A stretch of 64,000 nucleotides of DNA from Novosphingobium sp. (lineage in GTDB: Bacteria; Pseudomonadota; Alphaproteobacteria; Sphingomonadales; Sphingomonadaceae), in NCBI GenBank assembly GCA_017744735.1, contig JAGIAR010000012.1, forward strand, positions 1-64,000, read 5' to 3'. A program made the translations under genes and the position numbers. The notes under the pieces were generated by a model. It was not told the origin of the DNA. It made no database searches and saw only the letters and a program-made list of their open reading frames with translations. Positions 1 through 8,100 of the stretch are shown one piece after another (the stretch's first letter is position 1; the number at the start of each line of letters is the position of its first letter).

Positions 1-195
1 ACCTACAACGTGGGCCTGTCGAACCGCCGCAACGCTTCGGTCCAGTCCTACCTGACGGGCAAGGGCATCCCGGCCTCGGCGATCACCGCCAAGGGCTTCG
101 GCGAAGCCAATCCGCGGGTTCCGACCGCCGACGGCGTGCGCGAACTGCAGAACCGCCGCGTCGAGATCACCTACGGCCCGGGCTCGGGCAACTAA
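1..195 (+). CDS. OmpA-family protein, C-terminal fragment (5' end outside window)
   Basis: The reading frame is open from base 1 and ends at TAA 193-195, so only the last 64 residues are seen. They match the end of the OmpA C-terminal peptidoglycan-binding domain: an SNRRNASVQSYL helix, a GIPASAITAKGFGEANP segment and the closing ELQNRRVEI strand. In this family the domain holds outer-membrane proteins or lipoproteins to the cell wall by binding diaminopimelate. The N-terminal part (barrel, lipoprotein or other) cannot be judged. A strong hairpin terminator follows 28 bases after the stop, so this is the end of its transcript. Confidence 0.85.
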   Translation, partial: TYNVGLSNRRNASVQSYLTGKGIPASAITAKGFGEANPRVPTADGVRELQNRRVEITYGPGSGN

Positions 196-223
196 GCCCG
201 ACCGGTCCGAAGGACCTCAAACC

Positions 224-254
224 AAAGGCCCGGGGGGTAACCCCCGGGCCTTTT
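224..254 (+). terminator. Rho-independent terminator after the OmpA-family gene
   Basis: The arms AAGGCCCGGGGG and CCCCCGGGCCTT are separated by a very short loop and followed by a T-run (CCTTTTG). The hairpin sits just downstream of the OmpA stop codon and upstream of the methyltransferase start. Confidence 0.85.
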
Positions 255-309
255 GATTTGCACGAAGGCGCGGCCTAGGCTGCGCGAAACATTCCGGGAG
301 GAGAGGGCG

Positions 310-957
310 ATGGAATTCAGCGATCCGCGGATGGCGGAAGCGGTCGCGGAGTACGAGCGCCGCCACCGCGACGAGCTCGCGTGCATGGCGCAATTGCCGG
401 GTCCCGAGCTGCTTGCGCGGCGCGACGAATTCCTGCTCCCGGTCGGGGCCGAGGTTGCCGGCTTGCTCCACGCGCTGGTGCTGGCGCGAAAGCCGCGCAC
501 GATCCTCGAGCTCGGGACGAGCTACGGCTATTCGACGCTGTTCCTCGCCCATGCGGCGCACAGCTGCGGAGCGCGTGTGATCACCATCGACCTGGCCGCC
601 GACAAGCAGGCCCATGCGCGGACGATGCTCGAACGCGCCGGGCTTGGAGGACAGGTCACACTGCTGTGTGGCGACGCGCTCGAACTGGTCGGGGCGCAAC
701 CCGGTCCGTTCGATTTCGTGCTGCTCGACATCTGGAAGGACCTTTACGTCCCCGGCTTCGAAGCGGTCTATCCGAAGCTTTCGGAAGAAGCGCTGATCGC
801 GAGCGACAACATGATCCACCCGGAAGGCGCACGCGCGAATGCTCGCGCGCTGCGGGAAGCGATCCGGGCCAAGCCCGACCTGCAGACGGCGCTGCTCCCG
901 GTCGGGCAGGGGGTGGAACTGACGGTGAAGTGGAGCGCCGGAAACCCGAGACTCTAG
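310..957 (+). CDS. SAM-dependent O-methyltransferase (family 3, catechol OMT-like)
   Basis: A 215-residue class I methyltransferase. The SAM-binding glycine motif reads ILELGTSYGYSTLFLA (about residues 72-87), followed by the acidic strand-2 end VITIDLAADK and the FDFVLLDIWKDLY motif that in O-methyltransferase family 3 includes metal-binding acidic residues. ASDNMIHPEG matches the usual D-N-hydrophobic metal/substrate motif. These enzymes methylate catechol-type hydroxyls using Mg2+. ATG 310 is preferred to an upstream in-frame start at 253 because GGGAGGAG lies just before it and the family is about 215-220 residues. The gene stands alone between a terminator and a convergent HAD gene. The substrate is unknown; an aromatic diol is possible given the neighbourhood. 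Confidence 0.8.
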   Translation: MEFSDPRMAEAVAEYERRHRDELACMAQLPGPELLARRDEFLLPVGAEVAGLLHALVLARKPRTILELGTSYGYSTLFLAHAAHSCGARVITIDLAADKQAHARTMLERAGLGGQVTLLCGDALELVGAQPGPFDFVLLDIWKDLYVPGFEAVYPKLSEEALIASDNMIHPEGARANARALREAIRAKPDLQTALLPVGQGVELTVKWSAGNPRL

Positions 958-964
958 GCTCGCG

Positions 965-1807
965 TCAGCCGAGCAGACCCATGTCGAGGATCGCGTCGAT
1001 CCGGTCGATGACCCGGTGCGGGCGATGCTCGGGCTGGCTCGCGGCCCAGCCTTCGCGGGTGGTCGTGCCGGTGGTGACCCCGATCCCGATCGCGCCGCCG
1101 AGCCGCGCCATTTCGGTTTCGACCCGCGGATCGTCGCCGATCACCGCAACTTCGCCGGCGTCGAGCCCGAGCCGGTGGGCGACGAACTGCATCGCGTGCA
1201 GCGACGGCTTGCCGGTCACTTCGGGCTCGCTGCCCGTGACCCGCGCGATCGCGCCCGAGATCGCGCAGCTGTAGCCGAAGCTGCGGCCGCCCTTGGTCGC
1301 GAAGAAGGGTACGTCGCTCGCGGTAAAAAACGCCGCGCCGCCCAGCACCGCCTCGCAGGCCGCATGGATATGTTCCATCGAGCATTCTGGGTGCCACGCG
1401 ACATAGACCGCGTCGGCCTTCGCCGCGCCCTCCGCATCGGGCATGACCGTCACCAGCCCGTCACCGCGCAGCGCCTCGGCGACGCCCTCGGTCCCGAGAA
1501 CCAGCACCCGCTCCACGCCGCGATCCCTGAACACCCCGGCCGCGACGCTGTTGGGGGTGAACAGGTTCTCGTCGGGGATCGGCAGCCCGATCGCGCGCAG
1601 CCGCGGTGCCTGTTGATAGGCCGGATAGGCGCTGCCGTTGGTCAGCGCGAGGTAGGGGATGCCGCGGTCCTTGAGCGCGGTGAGCGTCTCGACCGCGCCG
1701 GGCAGCACGGTATAGCCACCGAGCTTGCGGTCCGACAGGATGAGCGTCCCGTCGAGGTCGAACATCACGCCCTTGGCAATGCCGATCGGTTCGTCGAACT
1801 GGCTCAC
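965..1807 (-). CDS. HAD-family phosphatase (NagD/HAD-IIA-like), AcvF-like
   Basis: 280 residues with the HAD motif I FDLDGTL (nucleophile Asp17, acid/base Asp19), motif II in ALTNGS, the motif III lysine near KPSLHAM and motif IV as IGDDP. The cap arrangement suits the HAD-IIA p-nitrophenylphosphatase/NagD group. It starts at GTG 1807, which overlaps the stop of the carboxyltransferase gene (GTGA), so it is the last gene of a five-gene translationally coupled operon. In SYK-6 a phosphatase (AcvF) removes the phosphate from phospho-acetovanillone-type intermediates. By position and fold this protein is the natural counterpart here. The function is inferred from context; the HAD fold itself is clear. 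Confidence 0.75.
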   Translation of the reverse strand: MSQFDEPIGIAKGVMFDLDGTLILSDRKLGGYTVLPGAVETLTALKDRGIPYLALTNGSAYPAYQQAPRLRAIGLPIPDENLFTPNSVAAGVFRDRGVERVLVLGTEGVAEALRGDGLVTVMPDAEGAAKADAVYVAWHPECSMEHIHAACEAVLGGAAFFTASDVPFFATKGGRSFGYSCAISGAIARVTGSEPEVTGKPSLHAMQFVAHRLGLDAGEVAVIGDDPRVETEMARLGGAIGIGVTTGTTTREGWAASQPEHRPHRVIDRIDAILDMGLLG

Positions 1808-3264
1808 GCTTCCACTTCCAACTTGAAACCTTCCTTCTCGACCGTGATTTCGGTCAGGTCGCGGCGAGACAGCACCGTGCGCAGCAGGTCCATCACCCCG
1901 CGCGTCTCGGGATTGTAGACCCGCTCGGCCGGGCCGGCGGCCTTCATTGCGTCGACCTGCGCCTCGGGCATGGTCGCGCGCAGCAGGAATTCCTCGTCCG
2001 AGAGATGGGCGCCGATCTTCTGCCGCAGGGTCTTGAGATCGGCCATGCCGCTTTCGGCCTGCAATTCCTTGGTTCGCGGGTTGGCCATGATCCGGTCCAT
2101 GACCTCGGGGTCGACCGGCATCACCGGGTGGCCGAACTTGCCGATCGCAAAGCGGATCACCTCGTCGGGGATCACCCCCCAGCGCTCCTTGCCGGTGACG
2201 TTGAGCATCGCTTGGGTCTGCAGCATCTGCGCGAAGGGGGTCATCACGATCACCCAGCCGAGCTCGCGTCGCACCCGCCCCATCTCCTCGATCACCGCCT
2301 GTTCGAGATGCGCGGCGCCGTGGTCGGCGAGGTGCCGCCGCATCGTGCCGACCATCCCGCCGGGCAGGTTGTGATGGAAATAGGCGGCGTCGAACGGCAG
2401 CGGGTGCCCGGTCGGCAGGCCCTCGGCCTCGGCCAGCGCGGTGAAATAGCGGCTGACCTCGGCGACCGCGTCGTCGTCGATCTCCACCGTGTGGCCTAGC
2501 TCGCGCAGATTGGCGATCATCCGCTGCATCGGCGGGTTGCTGGTGCCGTCGGCCGCTCCGCCGCTGGCGCACTGGACCGCCGTGGCGCCGAGATCGACCC
2601 CTTCGAGATAGGCCTGCTCGGCCAGCCCGATCGTGCAGTGGGCATGGAGTTCGAGCGGCTTGTCGCCGATCTCGGCCATGATCGCCGGGATCAGCGTGCG
2701 GGCGCGCTTGCTGGTCAGCAGCCCGCCCGGATCCTTGATGTAGAGCGCATCGATGTCCGGGCTTGCCGCCATCACCCGCGCGGCTTCGGCGTAATGGGCG
2801 TCATCATGGATCGGGCTGATCGTATAGACCAGCGCGCCGACCACCTGCCCGCCGCCCGAGCGCTTGACCATCTTCGCGACCTCGACGTTCGAGGCAGCGT
2901 CGTTCATCGGATCGGCAAGGGCAAAGCGGCTGATGCCGTTGGTCTGGAGCGTGCGGAACGCCAGCTCCATGAACTCGGGGGTCGCGGTCTCCCACGAGAT
3001 GAAGCGGAACCCGGTCGAGAGGAACTGCAGCGGGGTGGTCTTGCACGCTTCTGCCATGCCGCGGATCCGCTCCCACGGATCCTCCTGCTTGTAACGCACC
3101 GCAACGCCCATGTGGGTGCTGGTGGTGAAGTCGATCGCCTTGAAGCCGCAGCGCTCCATCATCGGCGCGATGGTGAGCGTGCGCGCGGTATCGATCCCGA
3201 GCGCGCCCCACAGGCACTGGTTGCCGTCGCGCAGCGAGGTCTCGACGAGCCGGACGTTCGCCAT
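1804..3264 (-). CDS. Biotin-dependent carboxyltransferase subunit (oxaloacetate decarboxylase alpha / pyruvate carboxylase B-like)
   Basis: 486 residues: an N-terminal HMGL-like TIM barrel (about residues 1-290) and a C-terminal conserved PYC/OADA domain. Visible hallmarks are the VETSLRDGNQ opening (family: TLRDxxQS), the active-site lysine segment YIKDPGGLL, and the metal-binding HAHCTIGLA. There is no biotin domain; that is supplied by the separate upstream gene, whose stop overlaps this ATG (ATGA). In acetovanillone/4-hydroxyacetophenone systems such a subunit carboxylates the methyl ketone carbon of the phosphorylated aromatic. The operon has no biotin carboxylase gene. The carboxyltransferase fold is clear; the acetophenone-type substrate is inferred from the operon. 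Confidence 0.8.
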   Translation of the reverse strand: MANVRLVETSLRDGNQCLWGALGIDTARTLTIAPMMERCGFKAIDFTTSTHMGVAVRYKQEDPWERIRGMAEACKTTPLQFLSTGFRFISWETATPEFMELAFRTLQTNGISRFALADPMNDAASNVEVAKMVKRSGGGQVVGALVYTISPIHDDAHYAEAARVMAASPDIDALYIKDPGGLLTSKRARTLIPAIMAEIGDKPLELHAHCTIGLAEQAYLEGVDLGATAVQCASGGAADGTSNPPMQRMIANLRELGHTVEIDDDAVAEVSRYFTALAEAEGLPTGHPLPFDAAYFHHNLPGGMVGTMRRHLADHGAAHLEQAVIEEMGRVRRELGWVIVMTPFAQMLQTQAMLNVTGKERWGVIPDEVIRFAIGKFGHPVMPVDPEVMDRIMANPRTKELQAESGMADLKTLRQKIGAHLSDEEFLLRATMPEAQVDAMKAAGPAERVYNPETRGVMDLLRTVLSRRDLTEITVEKEGFKLEVEA

Positions 3265-3743
3265 CAGCCGACCTTCACGCGGATCAGGGGCTGGCCTTCC
3301 TCGACCGCCTTGCCGTCTTCGGCGAGCACCGCGACGACCGTGCCGGCGACGCCCGAGCGGACCGAGTTCATCAGCTTCATCACCTCGATGATCCCGATCG
3401 CGCTGTCTTCGCCGATCGTGTCGCCGACCTCGACGAAGGGCGGATCGCCGGGGCGGGGCGAGCGGTAGAAATTGCCGAGCAGGGGCGCCGGGATATCGAC
3501 TTCGCCCGCCTGCGCGGCAGCGCTGGGCTTCGGCTCCGCCGCCGGAGCGGGCGCCGGTTCGCGGACCGCAGGTGTAGGTGTCGGAGCCGGCGCTTCGTCC
3601 TCGTCCTCCTCGACGAAGCGCCGGCCCGAGCCGCCGCGGCTGACCCGCAGCTTGAACGCGCCGATCTCGAGCCGGAGCTCGGAGAACTGGGATTCGTCGA
3701 GCAGCCGGGTGACTTCCGCGATGTCTTTCGCGGTCAGGATCAT
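3264..3743 (-). CDS. Biotin carboxyl carrier protein
   Basis: 159 residues with the AccB layout: an N-terminal helical region (ILTAKDIAEVTRLLDES), a Pro/Ala/Glu linker (about residues 50-75) and a biotinyl domain. The biotin attachment site reads IIEVMKLMNSV, with Lys in the usual E-x-M-K-[LM]-M-N context. ATG 3743 overlaps the stop of the upstream dikinase gene, and its own stop overlaps the carboxyltransferase ATG, so all three are coupled. It would carry carboxybiotin between a biotin carboxylase, not encoded here, and the adjacent carboxyltransferase. It is close enough to AccB that housekeeping AccC could plausibly charge it; that is inference. Confidence 0.85.
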   Translation of the reverse strand: MILTAKDIAEVTRLLDESQFSELRLEIGAFKLRVSRGGSGRRFVEEDEDEAPAPTPTPAVREPAPAPAAEPKPSAAAQAGEVDIPAPLLGNFYRSPRPGDPPFVEVGDTIGEDSAIGIIEVMKLMNSVRSGVAGTVVAVLAEDGKAVEEGQPLIRVKVG

Positions 3744-4783
3744 CGCCGACCTCCGCCGAAGATGTTCATCACATGGTTGAGCGAGTTGGTGAGCGTCTCG
3801 GCCACCGGGGCGGCCTCCTTCGCCGACCACACCGTTTCCGGGCGGCTCTGGAGCAGCAGCAGCCTGCCGCCCTTGTCGATCGCCCATTCGATGTCCTGCG
3901 GGCGGCCGTAGTGCCGTTCGATCCTGCGACCGATCTCGCGCAGCGCCTGCAGTTCCTCGTCCGACAGGCAGGGAGCATTCGCCTCGGGCGCGTCGAGCTC
4001 GATCTCGACGATCCCGCCGGCGGGCGCCGGGACCTGCTTGGCGTGCTTGTGCGAGATGTCGCGCACGCTGATCTCACCGGTGATCTTGCCCATCACCCAG
4101 CGATCGGGCGTGACTTCGCCCGAGACGACCGCGCTCCCCAGACCCCAGGCGCCTTCGATCGTGATCACCGACTTGTCGCCGCTTGTGGGTGAGCGGGTGA
4201 ACATCACCCCGGCGGTGCGCGCATCGACCATCTGCTGCACCACCACCGCCATTGCCACGCCTTCTTCGGGCAGCTTGTGCTTGAGGCGGTAGGTCATGCT
4301 CTCGACCGAATAGAGACTGCCCCAGCATTCGCGCACGCGGGCCACCGTCTCCGCGGCGTCGAGCACCCACAGGAAGGTGTCCTGCAGCCCGGCGAAGCTC
4401 GCGTCTTCGGCGTCTTCGGTGGTGGCCGAGGAGCGGACCGCTACCGCGTCGGCGCCGAGTTCGGCGTGCGCGGCAAGGATCGCCTGCTCGACTTCCGCCG
4501 GCAGCGGCTCGTCGACCACGCGGCGGCGCAGTTCCACGGACAGTTTCGTCACCGCGCCGAGATCGGCGGCATCGAGCGCCTCGACCCTGGCGCGCACCGG
4601 ATGGCGCGCTTCGAGCGCGGCGAGGAACCGTTCGAAGGCGTGCGTGGTGACGACGAAGCCCGGCGGCACCGCGATCCCCGCGCCGGTCAGCTCGCCCAGG
4701 CTGCCGCCCTTGCCGCCGACGGTCGGACGGTCGGCGATGCCGACCTCACCGAACCAGGCGACCGCTTTTCCGTTATCGGCCAT
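3740..4783 (-). CDS. PEP-synthase-like N-terminal ATP-grasp subunit (dikinase subunit, AcvAB/phenylphosphate-synthase-like)
   Basis: 347 residues equal to the nucleotide-binding half of PEP synthase: GGKGGSLGELTGAGIAVP near residues 23-40, then the ATP-grasp signature AVRSSATTEDAEDASFAGLQ and a C-terminal DIEWAIDKGGRLLLLQSR. The swivelling phosphohistidine part is absent and is encoded by the gene immediately upstream. This split (about 37 kDa plus 70 kDa) is the subunit plan of phenylphosphate synthase and of the acetovanillone/4-hydroxyacetophenone kinases AcvAB and HpeHI, which transfer a phosphate from ATP to a phenolic hydroxyl. The gene is separated by 3 bases from the upstream stop and overlaps the biotin carrier start. 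Confidence 0.8.
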   Translation of the reverse strand: MADNGKAVAWFGEVGIADRPTVGGKGGSLGELTGAGIAVPPGFVVTTHAFERFLAALEARHPVRARVEALDAADLGAVTKLSVELRRRVVDEPLPAEVEQAILAAHAELGADAVAVRSSATTEDAEDASFAGLQDTFLWVLDAAETVARVRECWGSLYSVESMTYRLKHKLPEEGVAMAVVVQQMVDARTAGVMFTRSPTSGDKSVITIEGAWGLGSAVVSGEVTPDRWVMGKITGEISVRDISHKHAKQVPAPAGGIVEIELDAPEANAPCLSDEELQALREIGRRIERHYGRPQDIEWAIDKGGRLLLLQSRPETVWSAKEAAPVAETLTNSLNHVMNIFGGGRR

Positions 4784-4786
4784 CGT

Positions 4787-6637
4787 TTACGCGTCTTCCA
4801 GAACCGGCTCGTCTTCGAGAATCGTCACCGTGCCCCGCCCGCCGTCCACGCGGATGCGCTGGCCGTCCTTGATCCGGCGGGTCGCGGTGCCGGTGCCGAC
4901 CACCGCGGGCAGCCCGTATTCGCGCGCGACGATCGCCATGTGGCTCATCGACCCGCCGATGTCGGACACCGCGGCGCTGATCTTCTGGAAGATCGGCGCC
5001 CAGGTCGGGTTGGTCACCTGGCAGACGAGGATATCGCCCTGCTGCAAGCGGCCGATCTCCTCGACCGACTTCACCACTCTGGCCGGGCCTTCGACCACCC
5101 CGTGGCAGGCGGCAAAGCCCTTGAGCTCGTTCGAATCCGGTTCGCTGTCGGCGTTGAGCCAGGTGTCGAGGTTCTCGCGGGTGATCCCCCACAGCATCAC
5201 GATCGCCGGATCGTCGATATGCTCGGGCACCGCGCCGAGCGCGGGCGAGGTGGTGTGCTTGCCCCATTCCTCGATCGCTGCGGCGCGCTGCTTGACGATC
5301 GCCGGCCAGTGGCTGGGGCCGCGTGGCTCGGAGCCGATGCCCCAGCTGAGCATCAGATCGATGATCGCGCTTTCGAGCTCGTACTGGGTGAGGTGGAACA
5401 CGTCCTCCTCCTTCTCCCAGAAGCCGTGATCGCGCAGCAGCGCGCCGAACTCGCGGATCTTGTTGAAGAACAGGTTGGTGTACCAGTGCTCGCAATAGAA
5501 CTTGTGCCCCTCGACATAGGGGAACACGCGGTGGGCGAGGCCGATCAGCTGGTCGTAGGTCGCGCGGTCCTCGTCGGTGTCGAGCAGCTCGCGGTAGTCG
5601 GCGACCAGCTGCTCGCGCTCGCTGACGAGCTGGTCGGTCGGGCGCTCGATATTGGTCCCGGCCTTGATCTTGTCGATATAGCCGGGGAGAGCGGCGAAGG
5701 GCAGCGAGAGGTCGTCGTTCCAGCTGCGGTGATAGTGGTAGAACCCGTCGCCGCTGCTGACGTTGAACCATGGGTTGCGGCTCGTTTCCAGCTCGCCGAG
5801 CCATTCCTTGCCCGCATTGCCGAGCGCGTCGAGATCGGCCAGCACCTGGTCGATATCCATCCCGTCGGTGAACTGGCTGTCGACGCCCAGCTCGACCGCG
5901 CGGCGGGCGAGGCGCTTCACTTCCTCGTCCGGGCGGAAGATCTCGGCTTCCATCCCCGCGACCATCCGGCTGATCGCCTGGTCGCTGATCTCGGGGAAGG
6001 CCTTCTTGCAGAAATCGAAGAAGGTCATGTAGGCGCCGTAGCCGAGCAGCAGGAACTCGAAGTGGTGGTGCCACATGCGGTGGTACCCTTCGACCTGCTT
6101 CTGGTAGATATCGAGCAGCGCATGGTTGGCGGCCACGCCCTTGCCGGTGTGGGTCGTCTCGAGCGGCTCGTACTTGGGCAGCGACGGGGTCGGGAGCGCC
6201 TGGGCATCCGCGATCAGCGCCTTCATCTTGTCCTTCCACTGGTCGTAGAGATCTTCCCAGTGCTCGTAATAATAGAAGGCGCGCTGCTGGAATTCGCCGA
6301 TGCGCTCCTCGATCTCGGCCGGATCGGTCACCGCGTAGCCGCCGATATAGACGCGGCCGTTGATCACCCGGTGATCGATGCCCTTCGCGGTCGGCAGCAC
6401 ATGGACGCGGGTGTTGAAAGCCCCCAAGGCGACATAGGCCGCCTCGGCGGTGATCATGTCGAAGTGATGCATCGGCTCGGGGAAGTGCATCGAGTTGTAG
6501 AACCAAAAGCGCTGGTCGTCCTCGGCCACGAATTGCGTGTAATAGGGGTAGGCGGCCTGCGCGGCCTCGGTGCCGGGCACCACTTTGAGCGAACTCGGAA
6601 GGGGAAAGCCCTTCGCTGCTTCGGCCATGGTCAACAT
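4787..6637 (-). CDS. PEP-utilising (phosphohistidine) dikinase subunit, phenylphosphate synthase / AcvAB-like
   Basis: 616 residues. The C-terminal swivelling domain carries the phosphohistidine motif GGSMSHMAIVAREYGLP; His566 is the expected phospho-acceptor. The long N-terminal part contains no ATP-grasp domain and should bind the phenolic substrate. Size and domain content match subunit 1 of phenylphosphate synthase and its acetophenone-kinase relatives. Together with the next gene it would phosphorylate a 4-hydroxyaryl ketone or similar phenol. ATG 6637 is preceded by GAAGGA. This is the first gene of the operon, and a plausible activator-controlled promoter lies directly upstream. Confidence 0.8.
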   Translation of the reverse strand: MLTMAEAAKGFPLPSSLKVVPGTEAAQAAYPYYTQFVAEDDQRFWFYNSMHFPEPMHHFDMITAEAAYVALGAFNTRVHVLPTAKGIDHRVINGRVYIGGYAVTDPAEIEERIGEFQQRAFYYYEHWEDLYDQWKDKMKALIADAQALPTPSLPKYEPLETTHTGKGVAANHALLDIYQKQVEGYHRMWHHHFEFLLLGYGAYMTFFDFCKKAFPEISDQAISRMVAGMEAEIFRPDEEVKRLARRAVELGVDSQFTDGMDIDQVLADLDALGNAGKEWLGELETSRNPWFNVSSGDGFYHYHRSWNDDLSLPFAALPGYIDKIKAGTNIERPTDQLVSEREQLVADYRELLDTDEDRATYDQLIGLAHRVFPYVEGHKFYCEHWYTNLFFNKIREFGALLRDHGFWEKEEDVFHLTQYELESAIIDLMLSWGIGSEPRGPSHWPAIVKQRAAAIEEWGKHTTSPALGAVPEHIDDPAIVMLWGITRENLDTWLNADSEPDSNELKGFAACHGVVEGPARVVKSVEEIGRLQQGDILVCQVTNPTWAPIFQKISAAVSDIGGSMSHMAIVAREYGLPAVVGTGTATRRIKDGQRIRVDGGRGTVTILEDEPVLEDA

Positions 6638-6670
6638 CCTTCGTCCAACGCCGCGTGATCGAGTCCGCGG

Positions 6671-6738
6671 TTATTATCCTTGAAGAATACCGCGCCCGAA
6701 CCCGATCGGTTAGGATTCGCGCCCATCACCAATAGGAT
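6671..6738 (-). promoter_or_regulatory. Putative activator-dependent promoter of the dikinase/carboxylase operon
   Basis: On the minus strand a -10-like GATAAT (6678-6673) lies about 36 bases before ATG 6637, with only a weak -35 (TTCGGG, 6700-6695). Just upstream of it are two direct TAGGAT copies (6711-6716 and 6733-6738), 22 bases apart, which is two helical turns. A poor -35 with phased direct repeats is what an AraC-type activator would use, and an araC-like gene follows immediately. This is inference from pattern only. Confidence 0.4.
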
Positions 6739-6767
6739 AAAACAACAAGCCTATTGTCTTGTTTGTA

Positions 6768-7757
6768 TCAGGATTGCGGCGCGTGGCCCGCGCGCCACTC
6801 GCGCGGGGTGATGCCGAAGCGCTTGCGAAACAGGCGGGTGAAATAGCCCGGATCGAGGAAGCCGGTGCGATAGGCGATATCGCCGATCGCCAGGCTCTGG
6901 CCGCGCGGATCGGACAGCATGTCGGCCGCGCGCTCCAGCCGGGTCGCGTTCAGTTCCTGCACGAAGCTGGTGCCGCTGCCGGCGAGCAGCGTCTGGAGAT
7001 AGCTTTTCGAAATGCCGCAATCGGCCGCGACCCGGTTGGGCGTAAGATCGGGATCGGCATAGTCGTTTTCGATCCGCCTGAGGATCTGGCGGGTGAGCTG
7101 CCCGCGGTGGCGCGAGGCGGGGCCGGGCATGTCGCCGCCTTCGCCCGCCCCGGTGGCGAGCGCGAGCAGATTGCCGATCTGCTCCGCGATCAGCGACCGG
7201 GGGAAAGTGGAGCTCTTGAGCCGTTCGGCGAGCGTTTCCAGCAGAGCCCCCAACGGCGCGCCCCAGCCTGACCGTCCGTCTATCGGCCGCGCGAGATGCT
7301 CGCCGACATCGGGGAGGTATTTCTCCAGCCAGCCCTGCGGCATCATCAGATCCAGCGCGCGGTGCTCGGTCTCCATCTCCATCTGGTAGAAACGGGTGTT
7401 GTCGAGCAGCACGAACTGCCCGGCCTCGAGCGCGAAGCGCCGCCCCCCCATCGCGGTCTTCATCGTCCCCTCGAGCGAATAGACCAGCTGGATCGACGGA
7501 GTCGCGCGCATCGCCGCGCCTTCGGCGCCGGTATGGGTGACGCGCTGGGCGGGGGCGTGAAGCTGGAGCAGGCGAAGCTGACCGATCCCGTGGCTGACCC
7601 AGCGGGCGGAGAACGCCTCGGGATCGAACAGGGTGACTTCGATCGGGGCGATCGTGCTGGCGGCCCAGTTGCGCCACTGGTCGATCGCGTCGCGCTTCGC
7701 GAGCCCGGTGGAGCTCCATTCGCGGTCGTCGTTCGCCTGGCTGTCGCGCGCGCTCAT
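6768..7757 (-). CDS. AraC-family transcriptional regulator (first of two paralogues)
   Basis: 329 residues. The N-terminal half is a cupin-like ligand domain of the AraC_binding_2 type (ATPSIQLVYSLEGT, GQFVLLDNTRFY). The C-terminal about 100 residues hold the double helix-turn-helix with VAADCGISKSYLQ and the conserved IAYRTGFLDPGYFTRLFRKR. It lies between its paralogue and the dikinase/carboxylase operon, with only about 130 bases to that operon's first gene, and is the best candidate for its regulator. The ligand is unknown but is presumably an aromatic or its CoA derivative. Confidence 0.85.
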   Translation of the reverse strand: MSARDSQANDDREWSSTGLAKRDAIDQWRNWAASTIAPIEVTLFDPEAFSARWVSHGIGQLRLLQLHAPAQRVTHTGAEGAAMRATPSIQLVYSLEGTMKTAMGGRRFALEAGQFVLLDNTRFYQMEMETEHRALDLMMPQGWLEKYLPDVGEHLARPIDGRSGWGAPLGALLETLAERLKSSTFPRSLIAEQIGNLLALATGAGEGGDMPGPASRHRGQLTRQILRRIENDYADPDLTPNRVAADCGISKSYLQTLLAGSGTSFVQELNATRLERAADMLSDPRGQSLAIGDIAYRTGFLDPGYFTRLFRKRFGITPREWRAGHAPQS

Positions 7758-8100
7758 GCGGGGCTTATGGCATGGTTCGTGGGGGTCGGGCTATCCGGCA
7801 GGCTGGCCGCCTGCGCCGGAAGCAGAAACGGGGGGATCCAATCCCCCCGTGCTAGTCTTCCCCCCTCTCGCCTTCAGCGCGCCGCAGCCTGCTTGTTGTC
7901 GCAAGTCCGCTGCCTGCCCGGCGATGTGTTATCGAGCCGTGGCTCGTACGATCCCGAAAGGCCAGAGCGGCACTTTCATTGGTGAAAGTAACGTAGACCA
8001 AGCCATTTGCGGAAGGATTCCGGCGCAATTCAAACCGGACAAAAGCGCATACGCTTTCGTCTTGAATGAAACCAGTTGGGGTCGGCGCGCTCGTCCGGCG
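7758..8100. other. 343-base intergenic region between two araC-like genes
   Basis: No gene is supported here. It holds the hairpin at 7828-7850 (listed separately), a small CGAGCC-GT-GGCTCG hairpin (7933-7946) and a perfect 7-base inverted repeat ACTTTCA-TTGG-TGAAAGT (7972-7989). Since both neighbouring genes run leftward, the right part is the 3' flank of the 8101 gene and the left part is the promoter region of the 7757 gene. The inverted repeat could be an operator. Confidence 0.4.
7828..7850 (-). terminator. Hairpin, possible terminator for the second araC-like gene
   Basis: A perfect 10-base stem ACGGGGGGAT / ATCCCCCCGT with a 3-base loop. On the minus strand it is followed by TTTCTG, a weak T-run, so it could end the transcript of the 8101-9045 gene. 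Confidence 0.45.

Noticed and set aside
1-195. Left-edge OmpA fragment as a duplicate of the right-edge OmpA gene
   Set aside because: They share only the general OmpA domain; the visible ends differ in sequence, so no recent duplication is supported.
4277-6658. A 793-codon open frame on the plus strand opposite the dikinase gene
   Set aside because: It is the antisense shadow of the 616-residue dikinase subunit in GC-rich DNA; its translation is Arg/Asp/His-rich low complexity with no domain, whereas the minus-strand product has clear motifs.
7801-7855. GGGGGATCCAATCCCCCC looking like a tRNA T-arm or tRNA-gene remnant
   Set aside because: No matching acceptor, D-arm or anticodon arm could be found around it; treated as a hairpin/terminator.
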